A stretch of DNA of 64,000 bases, taken from NCBI GenBank assembly GCA_934162125.1, contig CAKPHU010000003.1, forward strand, positions 1 through 64,000. Reading direction: 5' to 3'. How positions within the stretch are numbered: the first letter of the stretch is position 1; every line of letters begins with the position of its first letter. The position numbers and the translations under genes were made by a program. Of the stretch, positions 11,208 to 19,798 are shown piece after piece. The notes under the pieces were generated by a model. It was not told the DNA's origin, did no database searches, and saw nothing but the letters and a program-made list of their open reading frames with translations. Source of the stretch: an uncultured Bacilli bacterium (GTDB lineage Bacteria; Bacillota_I; Bacilli_A; RF39; UBA660).

Positions 11208-11246
11208 AAAAGAGGAAGTAAAGTTAAAATTATTTTCTCTTTTATT
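11208..11246 (+). terminator. Weak terminator after tyrS
   Basis: AAAAGAG pairs with CTCTTTT across a 22-base loop, with only a short T run after it. Plausible but weak. Confidence 0.4.
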
Positions 11247-11288
11247 ATGAAAATATATGCTATTATGATATTGAAAGGGTGGTCTTAT

Positions 11289-12497
11289 ATGAATAAAGTT
11301 AAGTTATTGAAAACAATTAAAATTATTTCAATTATTTTGTTAGTTATTTTAGTTTGTGAAGTAGGTATTTTAATTTATAATTCATTTTTTAAAGAAGATC
11401 ATTCGGTCTATTTTGATAGTATTAATGCAAGTAGTAATGACTCTAGTAGTTATGTAGCAGTTGGCAGTAACAATAATAATAAAGAGTATTATGAAAAGGC
11501 TAAGATTACTAAATATAATAGTAGGGGAGAAAAGATTTTTGAAAAGCTTTATAATAAAGGATTTAATAGTGTCTTTTTAGGAGTTATTACAGATAGTGAT
11601 GGTTATGTGGCAGTTGGTAGTTATGAGGCTTCAGAAGAGGAACATGATAATAAAGTTCGTAGTGCTTTGATAGTAAAATATGATAAGAAAGGGAATCTTC
11701 TTTTTGAAAATAGTTTTCAGCTTTTAGGTAATTCTAAGTTTATGAATTTGGTTAAAGTAGATGCTGGTTATTTAGTTGTTGGACAAAGTGTTTATGAGAA
11801 TATGACATTGGGATTTGCGGAAGGTGGAGCTTTTCTTATTAAGTATGATAATAACGGTAGACTATTATGGAAGAAGTTCTATGGTGATAATAAAACGGCT
11901 GTTTATAATGATTTAGTGGTTGTGGATAATTATATTTATGTCGTAGGTAAAGATGATTCTAGGGTAGGTATTGTGGCTAAATATGATATGGATGGTACTT
12001 TAGTTAAAACTACTAAATATGAATTTACAGATAGTTTAGGTTTTATGAGTATTGTTAAAGTTAGTGATGGACTTGTTGTTAGTGGAGCTAAGAGAAAAGA
12101 TAATACAACTGATGCTATTTTAGTTAAGTATGATTTTGATATTAATTATTTAAATGAAGTTAGTTATGATGAGAATGAAAATGAAAGATATAATAGACTA
12201 GTAGTTGATAATAATGATAATTTAATTGTTATTGGTACTATTGGTATTTATGATACTAAGAAGGATACTACTGGTATTGAGATTTTAAAGTATGATGCAG
12301 TTATTGCTAAATACAAGAGTGATTTAAAACTTATTAAAGCAGTTAGATATGGTGATATGCGTGATGATTATTTCTCAGATGTTATTTTAAGAGACAATAA
12401 TTATTATGTGTCTGGTTATTCTTCTTATGAAGATGGTAGCTATCTAAGTAAGTATATTGTTTATAGTGATGCTTTAAAGGTACTGGAGGTAAGATAA
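11289..12497 (+). CDS. Membrane-anchored extracytoplasmic repeat protein
   Basis: 402 residues from ATG 11289, which follows AAAGGGTGG. One N-terminal membrane helix (about residues 10-30) is followed by an outside domain built of roughly 45-residue repeats. Each repeat carries a pattern like GYVAVGS..., ALIVKYDKKGNLLF or GIVAKYDMDGTLV, typical of blade strands in beta-propeller or delta-60-repeat-like proteins. About six repeats can be counted. No enzyme motif is visible. Its 1-base stop/start overlap with the phosphatase gene indicates co-transcription. Confidence 0.75.
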   Translation: MNKVKLLKTIKIISIILLVILVCEVGILIYNSFFKEDHSVYFDSINASSNDSSSYVAVGSNNNNKEYYEKAKITKYNSRGEKIFEKLYNKGFNSVFLGVITDSDGYVAVGSYEASEEEHDNKVRSALIVKYDKKGNLLFENSFQLLGNSKFMNLVKVDAGYLVVGQSVYENMTLGFAEGGAFLIKYDNNGRLLWKKFYGDNKTAVYNDLVVVDNYIYVVGKDDSRVGIVAKYDMDGTLVKTTKYEFTDSLGFMSIVKVSDGLVVSGAKRKDNTTDAILVKYDFDINYLNEVSYDENENERYNRLVVDNNDNLIVIGTIGIYDTKKDTTGIEILKYDAVIAKYKSDLKLIKAVRYGDMRDDYFSDVILRDNNYYVSGYSSYEDGSYLSKYIVYSDALKVLEVR

Positions 12498-13045
12498 TGA
12501 CAATTACAATAGTAAGACATGGACAGACTGAAGAGAATTATTTAAACCATATTCAGGGGCTTTCTAATAATTTAATGAATGATACTGGTAGAAGAGAGTG
12601 TCAGAGATTAAGAAGTAAGTTAGAACATGAACATTATGATATTTGTTATATGTCCCCTCTAGTTAGAACTGTGGAAACAGCATTTATTTTGATTGGTGAT
12701 AGAGTGGAGACTGTTACTGATAAGAGATTGATTGAAAGAAATATGGGAGAATTAGAAGGTTGTGACCGTGCTCTTTATGATTCTAAAAAGTATTGGGACT
12801 ATAATTTAAATTGTAGTGATCAGGGAGTTGAACCTGTACAAGATATTTTTAAGAGATGCAAAGAATTTTTAGATTATGTAATGAATAAATATCCAGATGG
12901 GGATATTTTAATTGTTTCACATGGGTCACCAGTTAGAGCTATTCATCATTTGCTTAAGGGAACGGACTTGGAACATGATAATTTACTAGATGTGGATATT
13001 TGTAATTGTTATGTGGAAAAGTTTGATATAGGACAAAAAAAATAA
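12497..13045 (+). CDS. Histidine phosphatase (phosphoglycerate-mutase-like)
   Basis: The N-terminal TIVRHGQTEEN is the phosphohistidine RHG motif with catalytic His8. Acid-base residues are in LIERNMGELEG, and the second His is in IVSHGSPVRAI. The 182 residues fit the GpmB/CobC/PhoE-type branch, so the substrate cannot be fixed. GGAGGT precedes the ATG, whose A is the last base of the upstream stop. It is the last gene before a strong terminator. Confidence 0.85.
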   Translation: MTITIVRHGQTEENYLNHIQGLSNNLMNDTGRRECQRLRSKLEHEHYDICYMSPLVRTVETAFILIGDRVETVTDKRLIERNMGELEGCDRALYDSKKYWDYNLNCSDQGVEPVQDIFKRCKEFLDYVMNKYPDGDILIVSHGSPVRAIHHLLKGTDLEHDNLLDVDICNCYVEKFDIGQKK

Positions 13046-13069
13046 GACTTTGTTGGTCTTATTTTTTTA
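13040..13069. terminator. Bidirectional intrinsic terminator
   Basis: The arms AAATAAGAC and GTCTTATTT flank a seven-base loop, with T after and A before. It serves the phosphatase gene and the convergent TasA-like gene. Confidence 0.85.
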
Positions 13070-14236
13070 TTCTGGAACTACGTTGTACCAGTCACCATCT
13101 TGGACTACTTTGTATCCATCGCCTATAAAGATAGCATTTTCACCATTTGGATCATTAGATGGATCGTATTTATAGAAGCTTCCACCTTTTACAGTAATGC
13201 TAGCATGACTTCCGGCTAATACAACTAGTGTATAAGCTGGATGAGCAGCTTTAAAACTTCCTCCTTCTATTGTTATTTTACCATTATCAAGTGCATATAT
13301 TAAAGCACACATATCATCATCAGGGACGCCTATTTGTCTAAAGTCTCCACCCTTTATAACAATTTCACTCCTGTGTCCGGCACTGACAGCCATAGCAGCA
13401 CTTAAGCCATTTCCATATGTATAAACGGCATAGACGTAGGTAGCATCTATAGTGATTTTTGCGGTTAGCTCTCCTTGAACAGCACCAGAACGTCCATTTG
13501 CTTGTATGTTTCCAGTAACTGTAGCTTCACCATCAGAAATGCTTATTGGTTTAAACACAGTAGGTGCATTATAGTCATAAGTATTATCATAACTATCAGA
13601 TTCAACAGTAGCTTGAGTTGCTAATACTTCTATTCCTAACTTGTATACGTATGATGCTTTAGTACCAGCATTTGCTTCATTACCAGTATCAGTAGGCATA
13701 TAAATTACAAGAGCAACTACATTTGATGTACTTCCTGTGTTTAAGACTAACATATCTGTTAAATCTTTTGTGTTTGTTAAAGTATCTACATTATTTTTAA
13801 CAGCTTCAATTGCTTCTTCTCTAGAACTAAGGGCTGCTGTTACAGTCGCTGTACCAACTTTTAAATAATCTCCAACTTTGTAGTTTTCTCCATTAACATT
13901 TATTCCTGTGGAAGATCCTACTTGAGAATTTAGACCCATTTTATATTTTAAGGCAAGGTTTCCAGCATTTTTAACTCTTAAATATACTATTTCAGTAACT
14001 CCTGGTTCCCATAATGTACTATCATTAAATAATTTAGTTGTTGAAGATGCTCTTTTCCATTGTGTCATGTCATAACTGTATTCTAATTCAACATCTAAGT
14101 TTCCTGCTTGAATCTTATTGACTTCTGTTGAAGCTGTATCAGTAAACCAGGCATAACTGGTACCTACTAGTGTCAATAGACAGACAAATATAACTGTAAA
14201 GCAAGATATTAGAGTTTGTTTAAATGATTTGTTCAT
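13067..14236 (-). CDS. TasA/camelysin-like secreted protein with SipW-type signal peptide
   Basis: 389 residues from ATG 14236, which follows AAAGGAGGT; an in-frame GTG at 14242 is part of that site. The N-terminus shows a long hydrophobic helix ending GTSYAWFTDTASTEVNKIQAG, the SipW-dependent signal seen in TasA and camelysin matrix proteins. The TasA-like beta domain covers about residues 30-200. The C-terminal part (about 230-389) has repeated strands such as IVIKGGDF, ITIEGGSF and ITVKGGSF, suggesting a small beta-helix. No signal peptidase SipW gene is adjacent. It is probably a fibre or matrix component on the cell surface. Confidence 0.8.
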   Translation of the reverse strand: MNKSFKQTLISCFTVIFVCLLTLVGTSYAWFTDTASTEVNKIQAGNLDVELEYSYDMTQWKRASSTTKLFNDSTLWEPGVTEIVYLRVKNAGNLALKYKMGLNSQVGSSTGINVNGENYKVGDYLKVGTATVTAALSSREEAIEAVKNNVDTLTNTKDLTDMLVLNTGSTSNVVALVIYMPTDTGNEANAGTKASYVYKLGIEVLATQATVESDSYDNTYDYNAPTVFKPISISDGEATVTGNIQANGRSGAVQGELTAKITIDATYVYAVYTYGNGLSAAMAVSAGHRSEIVIKGGDFRQIGVPDDDMCALIYALDNGKITIEGGSFKAAHPAYTLVVLAGSHASITVKGGSFYKYDPSNDPNGENAIFIGDGYKVVQDGDWYNVVPE

Positions 14237-14345
14237 AGACACCTCCTTTCTTATCTATATATTATATAGCATAGTTTTAAATAAAAATAAAAAGAAACAA
14301 TGCTTTTATTTTGCTCCTTTACATATTTTTTACTATGTATTTTGT

Positions 14346-14373
14346 GTAAAAAAAATAAGACCGAAGTCTTATT
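14346..14373 (-). terminator. rpsD terminator with TTCG tetraloop
   Basis: On the minus strand AATAAGAC-TTCG-GTCTTATT is followed by T residues. It is a perfect 8-bp stem capped by a stable UUCG loop. Confidence 0.9.
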
Positions 14374-14379
14374 CTTTTT

Positions 14380-14982
14380 TTACTTATTGTAGAATTCAAC
14401 GATTAATGCTTCATCAATGTCAGCATTAAGTTCATTTCTTTCTGGTAATCTTACATAAGTTGCTTCTTTCTTGTTTGCATCATATGTAATAAATTCAACA
14501 CGTTTAGTAACTTTTGCTAAAGATTCTTCAACAACTTTTAAGTTCTTGTCGTCTTCTTTTAGTGAAACAACATCTCCAACTTTAACTCTGTATGAAGGAA
14601 TATCAACTTTCTTACCATTTACAGTTACGTGTCCATGGTTAACAAGCTGTCTAGCTCCACGACGAGTAGAAGCAAAACCAGCACGATAAACTAAGTTATC
14701 TAAACGAGATTCAAGTAATCTTAAAAAGTTAGTACCAGTAACACCTTTAATCTTTTCAGCTTCTAGGTATGTTTTATGGAATTGTCTTTCATTTAAACCA
14801 TACATGAAACGAACTTTTTGTTTCTCTTTAAGTTGTGTTCCATAGTCAGATAATTTAGCTTTACGATCATTTCCATGTTGACCTGGACCATAAGGACGAC
14901 GAGCTAATTCTTTACCTGTTTCATTGATTGAGAAATTAACACGACGAGCTTGTTTATAACTTGATCCTGTATATCTTGCCAT
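14380..14982 (-). CDS. rpsD: 30S ribosomal protein S4 (uS4)
   Basis: Primary 16S-binding protein that starts 30S assembly; also a translational repressor of its own mRNA in Bacillus. The N-terminus MARYTGSSYKQARR and the PYGPGQHG motif are typical. It is the zinc-free form, lacking the four N-terminal Cys. The S4 domain (about residues 93-155) contains ESRLDNLVYRAGFASTRRGARQLVNHGHVTVNGKKV. Its 200 residues match the family. It is monocistronic, with a long leader and a consensus promoter. Confidence 0.98.
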   Translation of the reverse strand: MARYTGSSYKQARRVNFSINETGKELARRPYGPGQHGNDRKAKLSDYGTQLKEKQKVRFMYGLNERQFHKTYLEAEKIKGVTGTNFLRLLESRLDNLVYRAGFASTRRGARQLVNHGHVTVNGKKVDIPSYRVKVGDVVSLKEDDKNLKVVEESLAKVTKRVEFITYDANKKEATYVRLPERNELNADIDEALIVEFYNK

Positions 14983-15133
14983 AATTAATTATCTCCTTTC
15001 TTCGTATTACAATTCCTTAAAATTTGACTTAGTCATAAATTAGGGAGTTTCTCTTTCGCCTTAACAGCAATTGTTACTTTTTTTGAAAAACACTTTAATT
15101 TATTCTAAATCCGCTGTTTCAAGTGAATTTGCA
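14983..15133 (-). promoter_or_regulatory. rpsD leader, candidate S4 autoregulatory RNA with pseudoknot
   Basis: The predicted leader is about 150 bases, unusual in this genome. On the plus-strand map, ATAAATTA (15035-15042) pairs with TAATTTAT (15096-15103), and AACAGC (15063-15068) pairs with GCTGTT (15113-15118). The two helices interleave, which is a pseudoknot. S4 is known to repress rpsD through its leader in Bacillus; this RNA doing so is inference. Confidence 0.6.
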
Positions 15134-15139
15134 GTTCTA

Positions 15140-15168
15140 ATTATATGATAGATTCCTTTATATGTCAA
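15140..15168 (-). promoter_or_regulatory. Consensus housekeeping promoter of rpsD
   Basis: Minus strand: TTGACA, exactly 17 bases, TATAAT. A perfect sigma-A promoter, as expected for a ribosomal protein gene. Confidence 0.92.
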
Positions 15169-15274
15169 GGATTTGTGAGCGCTTTGAAGAAGCAATTTAG
15201 TAATTTTTTTTAAAATAGTAGAAAAATGTCATATTTTTTGATAAAATGATTATGTAGAAAATAGAGGTGATAGG

Positions 15275-16990
15275 ATGCCAGTACAAGGACAATTTTTAAT
15301 TATTGGGTCAGCAGTAGTGTTGGCACTTATTATCGTCATTATACTTTTGCATTTTATTAAGAAATTAGAAGTTAAAACTTATCGTGATAAAGTTAAAAAT
15401 CTGGAACTACAACGTAATGTGGTTGCGTCAACTCCTGTTTTGTTAGAACTATCTAAAGTAGAACCAATTATTAAGAATGACAAAATGGAAGAAAAATATA
15501 ATAAATGGCATGATGAATTTATTTCATTAAAAGAAAATAGACTTACTTTAATAGATGATATGCTTATTGATTTAGACATTTATATAGATAAACGTGATTA
15601 TAAATCATGTGGATATAGAATGGCTAAAGTAGAGATGGAAATTTATAAAGTAAGAGAAGCGGCTGATCATTTATTAGATGAAATAAAAGATGTTACTTTA
15701 AGTGAAGAGAAATATCGTTCTATTGTGACTAAGTTAAAGACTAAGTATCGATTATTAAATAAAGATTTTCAAGAACATAAACAATTATATGAAAATATGC
15801 AGGAAGCTATTGGATTACAATTTGAAAATATTGAGAGAAGATTTATGGACTTTGAAAAAGTCATGGAAGATAATGAGTATGGAGAAGTAGTTCATATCGT
15901 TAAAGCTCTTGATACAATGATTGAACATATTGAGGTAATAGTTAAAGAGACACCAGACGTACTTATGATGGCTAATCAATTTATACCTAAACGTATTAAA
16001 GAAGTTAAAGCTACTTATGATGTGATGGTTAAAGAGAATTATCCTTTAGAGTATTTAAATATTGATTATAATATTGAAGAGATTGAAAAGAACGTTAAAA
16101 CTATTTTAGATAAAGTTAGTGTTTTAAATCTAGAAGGTTGTATGTTTGATTTAAAGACAATGCTTTCTTATTTGGATTCATTATTTATTGATTTTGAAAA
16201 AGAGCGTTTAGCTAGAAAAGTTTATGAAGAAATTGAAGGAGACTTTTCTAAGAAAATTGCGAAAACTAATAAGTTGGTTAATGATATTTTGGCACAACTT
16301 GATGATATTAAGAACTTATATGATTTACATGAAGAAGACGTTCAAAATATTTATGATATTAATAAGAATTTAGTAGTTATTAATGATGATTATAATAAGT
16401 TACTTGCAAAGGTAGGAGGAAGTAATGCTCCGTATAGCATGGTACATAAAGAAATAGAAGAGTTAACTAATAGACTTAAAATTACGGAAGATAACTTAGA
16501 TGAGGCTTTAAAGACTTTGGGTAATATGTATGATGATGAAGAAAGAGCCAGAGAACAATTATGTGAAATACAAGAGTTCTTAAAACAATGTAAGTTAAAG
16601 ATGCGTAGTTATAAGTTACCTATAATTACTGATAACTACTTTGTGCAACTTTCAGAAGCTAATGAAGCAATCGGTGAAGTAGTAAAAGAATTAGAGAAGA
16701 AACCAATCGTTATTACAGTTTTAAATACACGTGTTGATACAGCTAGAGATTTGGTTTTAAAACTATATAATACGACTAATGAAATGATTAGAATGGCTCA
16801 ATATACAGAGATAGCAATAGTTTATGGCAATAGATATCGTAATACTCCAGAAGTTAGTGCAGGACTTGATGATGCAAGAGTTAAGTTCTTTATGGGGGAT
16901 TATAAGAAGTCTTTAGATATTGCGATAAAGTCTATTTCAATAGTAGAAGATGATGTTTATAATAAACTATTTAGTGTAGATAATTATTAG
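15275..16990 (+). CDS. ezrA: Septation ring formation regulator EzrA
   Basis: EzrA is a membrane-anchored inhibitor and modulator of FtsZ ring assembly that also links division to peptidoglycan synthesis. An N-terminal membrane helix (about residues 7-26) is followed by 540 residues of spectrin-like coiled coils, including the YRNTPEVSAGLDDARVKFFMGDYKKSLDIAIKSI region near the C-terminus. Its 571 residues compare with about 562 in B. subtilis. The order ezrA-thiI-SASP-ackA matches Bacillus. AGGTGAT precedes the ATG. Confidence 0.92.
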   Translation: MPVQGQFLIIGSAVVLALIIVIILLHFIKKLEVKTYRDKVKNLELQRNVVASTPVLLELSKVEPIIKNDKMEEKYNKWHDEFISLKENRLTLIDDMLIDLDIYIDKRDYKSCGYRMAKVEMEIYKVREAADHLLDEIKDVTLSEEKYRSIVTKLKTKYRLLNKDFQEHKQLYENMQEAIGLQFENIERRFMDFEKVMEDNEYGEVVHIVKALDTMIEHIEVIVKETPDVLMMANQFIPKRIKEVKATYDVMVKENYPLEYLNIDYNIEEIEKNVKTILDKVSVLNLEGCMFDLKTMLSYLDSLFIDFEKERLARKVYEEIEGDFSKKIAKTNKLVNDILAQLDDIKNLYDLHEEDVQNIYDINKNLVVINDDYNKLLAKVGGSNAPYSMVHKEIEELTNRLKITEDNLDEALKTLGNMYDDEERAREQLCEIQEFLKQCKLKMRSYKLPIITDNYFVQLSEANEAIGEVVKELEKKPIVITVLNTRVDTARDLVLKLYNTTNEMIRMAQYTEIAIVYGNRYRNTPEVSAGLDDARVKFFMGDYKKSLDIAIKSISIVEDDVYNKLFSVDNY

Positions 16991-17014
16991 GCAAGGGTTT
17001 TCCTTGTCTTTTTA
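16990..17014 (+). terminator. Terminator after ezrA
   Basis: GGCAAGG pairs with CCTTGTC around a GTTTT loop, followed by TTTTT. Its left arm overlaps the ezrA stop codon. Confidence 0.75.
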
Positions 17015-17049
17015 TATTAATGTGTGCTAACATATTTGTGGTGATGAAG

Positions 17050-18237
17050 ATGGAACGTGTTATATTAATTGAATATGGAGAACTTACTACTAAGAAAGGA
17101 AATAGAAATTTCTTTATAAATACTTTATATAATAATATAAAAAATAAACTTAGTAAGTATGATGTTAAGATAAATAAAGATCGTGCTCGTATGTATATTC
17201 TTTTTCAAGATAGTCAATTAGAGGATGTTAAAAGAGTGATTGATAAGATATTTGGTATTCATAAATATCATATTGCTTATGTAGTTGAAAGTGATCTTGA
17301 AGATATTAAGAGTAAGATTGTAGAGATTGTTAAAAATGTTAATTTTAGTACTTTTAAAGTTGCGACTAAAAGAAGTTATAAACAGTTTCCTTTAGATAGT
17401 ATGGAGATGAGTAAATTATTAGGTGGGATAATACTTAAAAATGTTCCTAATATTAAAGTAGATGTTCATAGTCCAGAATTATTAGTTCAAGTAGAAATTA
17501 GAGATAAGAATACTTTTATTTATTTGAATGATTTTGTAGGAAGTGGTGGATATCCTGTTGGAACACAACCTAAAGGAATGCTTATGTTATCTGGTGGTAT
17601 TGATTCTCCTGTAGCTGGTTATTTAGCAATGAAGAGAGGAGTTAGACTAGAAGCTGTTTATTTTGAGGCTATTCCACATACTAGTTTGGAAGCTCGTAAT
17701 AAAGTTATTGATTTAACAAAGAAGTTAGCTGCTTATACTGATCATATTAACTTACATGTCATTAACTTTACTAAGATACAAGAGGCAATTTATAAGAATT
17801 GTAGGGAAGATTATTGTATTACTATTATGCGTAGAATGATGTATAGAATAATGGAACGCTTAGTTAAAGAAAGAAAGGGTTACGTTATTATTAATGGAGA
17901 ATCTATTGGACAAGTTGCTTCACAGACTTTAACTAGTATGAGAGTAATTAATAGTGTTACTAATGTACCTGTTATTAGACCTGTTGCTTGTTTAGATAAG
18001 TTAGAGATAATAGGTATATCTAAAAAGATTGATACTTATGATATTAGTATTTTACCATTTGAAGATTGTTGTACAGTATTTGTACCAAAACATCCAGTAA
18101 TTAATCCAAAAGAAGAGATTGCGATTAAGGAAGAGGATAAGTTTAATTATCAAGAATTGATTGATGAAGCTCTTTTAAATATTAATACTATTAAAGTAGT
18201 TGATGAAGCTGATAATGAATTTAAAGATTTATTATAA
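17050..18237 (+). CDS. thiI: tRNA 4-thiouridine synthase ThiI
   Basis: Makes s4U8 in tRNA and can supply sulfur for thiamine. It has an N-terminal ferredoxin-like domain and THUMP domain (about residues 1-165), then the PP-loop ATP pyrophosphatase motif MLSGGIDSPVAGYLAMKRG (about 178-196). The C-terminus ends soon after the EDCCTVFVPKHP segment, with no rhodanese domain, as in Bacillus ThiI, which relies on a partner cysteine desulfurase. No nifZ-like partner is adjacent. GGTGAT at 17040-17045 points to ATG 17050; upstream in-frame starts lack a ribosome-binding site. Confidence 0.95.
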   Translation: MERVILIEYGELTTKKGNRNFFINTLYNNIKNKLSKYDVKINKDRARMYILFQDSQLEDVKRVIDKIFGIHKYHIAYVVESDLEDIKSKIVEIVKNVNFSTFKVATKRSYKQFPLDSMEMSKLLGGIILKNVPNIKVDVHSPELLVQVEIRDKNTFIYLNDFVGSGGYPVGTQPKGMLMLSGGIDSPVAGYLAMKRGVRLEAVYFEAIPHTSLEARNKVIDLTKKLAAYTDHINLHVINFTKIQEAIYKNCREDYCITIMRRMMYRIMERLVKERKGYVIINGESIGQVASQTLTSMRVINSVTNVPVIRPVACLDKLEIIGISKKIDTYDISILPFEDCCTVFVPKHPVINPKEEIAIKEEDKFNYQELIDEALLNINTIKVVDEADNEFKDLL

Positions 18238-18253
18238 TTGGAAAGTATTACCA

Positions 18254-18283
18254 GGTATTTTTGAGGTTAATTTTCACAACCTA
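18254..18283 (+). promoter_or_regulatory. Sigma-G-like promoter of the SASP gene
   Basis: GGTATT (18254-18259), 17 bases, CAACCTA (18277-18283). It fits a forespore sigma-G element (GYATR...CATNHTA) with one mismatch in the -10. Transcription would begin just before the AGGAGGTGA site. Confidence 0.45.
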
Positions 18284-18302
18284 TTAGTGTAGGAGGTGAA
18301 TT

Positions 18303-18527
18303 ATGGCCAGAAAGAAAAGTTCTACATTAAAGAAAAATAATGCTTCTATGAAAATGAATGTTCCAGGAGCAAAAAGTACAATAGATAGAATGAAATATGA
18401 AATAGCAAACGAATTTGGTGTTAATCTTGGTGCCGATGCTACTAGTAGAGCAAATGGTAGCGTTGGTGGTGAGATTACCAAACGTTTAGTTAAAAATGGA
18501 TTAGGTAAAACTAAGTCAAGCAGATAG
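18303..18527 (+). CDS. Alpha/beta-type small acid-soluble spore protein
   Basis: Binds and protects DNA in the dormant spore and is degraded by the Gpr protease at germination. The 74 residues contain the conserved MKYEIANEFGV (GPR cleavage region) and SRANGSVGGEITKRLV motifs. A Lys-rich N-terminal extension is longer than usual. Placement after thiI and before ackA matches sspA of B. subtilis. AGGAGGTGA precedes the ATG; a strong terminator follows, so it is monocistronic. Confidence 0.95.
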   Translation: MARKKSSTLKKNNASMKMNVPGAKSTIDRMKYEIANEFGVNLGADATSRANGSVGGEITKRLVKNGLGKTKSSR

Positions 18528-18537
18528 TGCTTATTGG

Positions 18538-18566
18538 AGATAGACAATTATTGTCTATCTTTTTTG
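18538..18566 (+). terminator. Strong terminator after the SASP gene
   Basis: AGATAGACAA-tta-TTGTCTATCT followed by six T: a perfect 10-bp stem. Confidence 0.92.
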
Positions 18567-18612
18567 TTTACTTTGTTTTATAATATTAATAGGTTTAGAA
18601 ATGAGGGATTAG

Positions 18613-19794
18613 ATGAAAATTATTGCGATCAATGCTGGTAGCAGTTCATTAAAATTTAGTTTATTTAATATGGATAATGAAACTGTTATTGCGAGTGGAC
18701 AATTTGAAAGAATTGGAATTGAAGGTAGTTTCTTGACAATTAAGTTTAATGGAGAAAAGATTGTACAAGAATTAGATGTTCCAGATCATAGTGTGGCTGT
18801 TAGTATTTTACTTGATAAATTGACTGATTTAGAAATAATTAAATCATTATATGAAATAAATGGTGTTGGTCATAGATTTGTACACGGTAAAGATCTTTTT
18901 GATAAATCAGTTATTATTAATGATGAAGTGTTGGAACAACTTAAATCTTTAAGTACATTTGCTCCTTTACATAATCCAGCTAATATACTTGGAATAGAGG
19001 CTTTTAGAAAAGCTTTACCTGATGCTATAAATGTGGCTGTTTTTGATACGGCTTTTCATCAATCAATGGATGAAGAAACATTTATTTATCCAGTCCCTTA
19101 TAGATGGTATGAAGAACTTGGGGTTAGAAAGTATGGTTTTCATGGAACTAGTCATTGCTATATAGCAATAGAAGCTAGTAAGTTACTTGGAAAAGAGAAC
19201 TTTAAATTAATTAGTTGTCATATTGGTAATGGTGGTTCTATTTGTGCTATTAAAGATGGTAAGTGTGTGGATACTTCAATGGGATTTACTCCTTTAGCAG
19301 GTATTATGATGGGTACTAGATCTGGTGATGTTGATCCATCTATTATTCCTTATGTTATGGAACAAGAAGGTAAGAATGCTGGAGAAGTTATTGATGATTT
19401 AAATAGAAATAGTGGTTTATTTGGTGTTAGTGAACGTAGTAGTGATATGAGAGATGTTCTACAAGGATGCGAAGAGGGAGATAAGAATTCTATCTTGGCT
19501 AAGAATAAGTATGTTCGTAGAGTTGTGGATTATATTGCTCAATATTATGTTTTACTTGAAGGCGTAGACGCTATTGTTTTCACAGCTGGTGTCGGAGAGA
19601 AGAATACTCTAATTCGTGGTGAAATTTGTGATAAGCTAGCTTGTTTAGGAGTTAAGATTGATCCTGAAGCTAATAAAATAGTTGGAGAGGTAGTTAAGAT
19701 AAGTTCTGATGACTCAAAGATAGATATTTATGTTATACCTACTGATGAAGAGCTCATGATTGCTAGAGATACTTTAGACTTAATTAATAGGTAA
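18613..19794 (+). CDS. ackA: Acetate kinase
   Basis: Converts acetyl phosphate and ADP to acetate and ATP, giving ATP by substrate-level phosphorylation. The N-terminal INAGSSSLKFSLF phosphate-binding motif, VGHRFVHG, the catalytic-region motif VAVFDTAFHQSM, FHGTSH, ISCHIGNGGS and TAGVGEKN are all intact. The 393 residues match the family. A weak TATAAT lies upstream. The 4-base gap to nrnA suggests co-transcription. pta is not in the window. Confidence 0.97.
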   Translation: MKIIAINAGSSSLKFSLFNMDNETVIASGQFERIGIEGSFLTIKFNGEKIVQELDVPDHSVAVSILLDKLTDLEIIKSLYEINGVGHRFVHGKDLFDKSVIINDEVLEQLKSLSTFAPLHNPANILGIEAFRKALPDAINVAVFDTAFHQSMDEETFIYPVPYRWYEELGVRKYGFHGTSHCYIAIEASKLLGKENFKLISCHIGNGGSICAIKDGKCVDTSMGFTPLAGIMMGTRSGDVDPSIIPYVMEQEGKNAGEVIDDLNRNSGLFGVSERSSDMRDVLQGCEEGDKNSILAKNKYVRRVVDYIAQYYVLLEGVDAIVFTAGVGEKNTLIRGEICDKLACLGVKIDPEANKIVGEVVKISSDDSKIDIYVIPTDEELMIARDTLDLINR

Positions 19795-19798
19795 TTAG

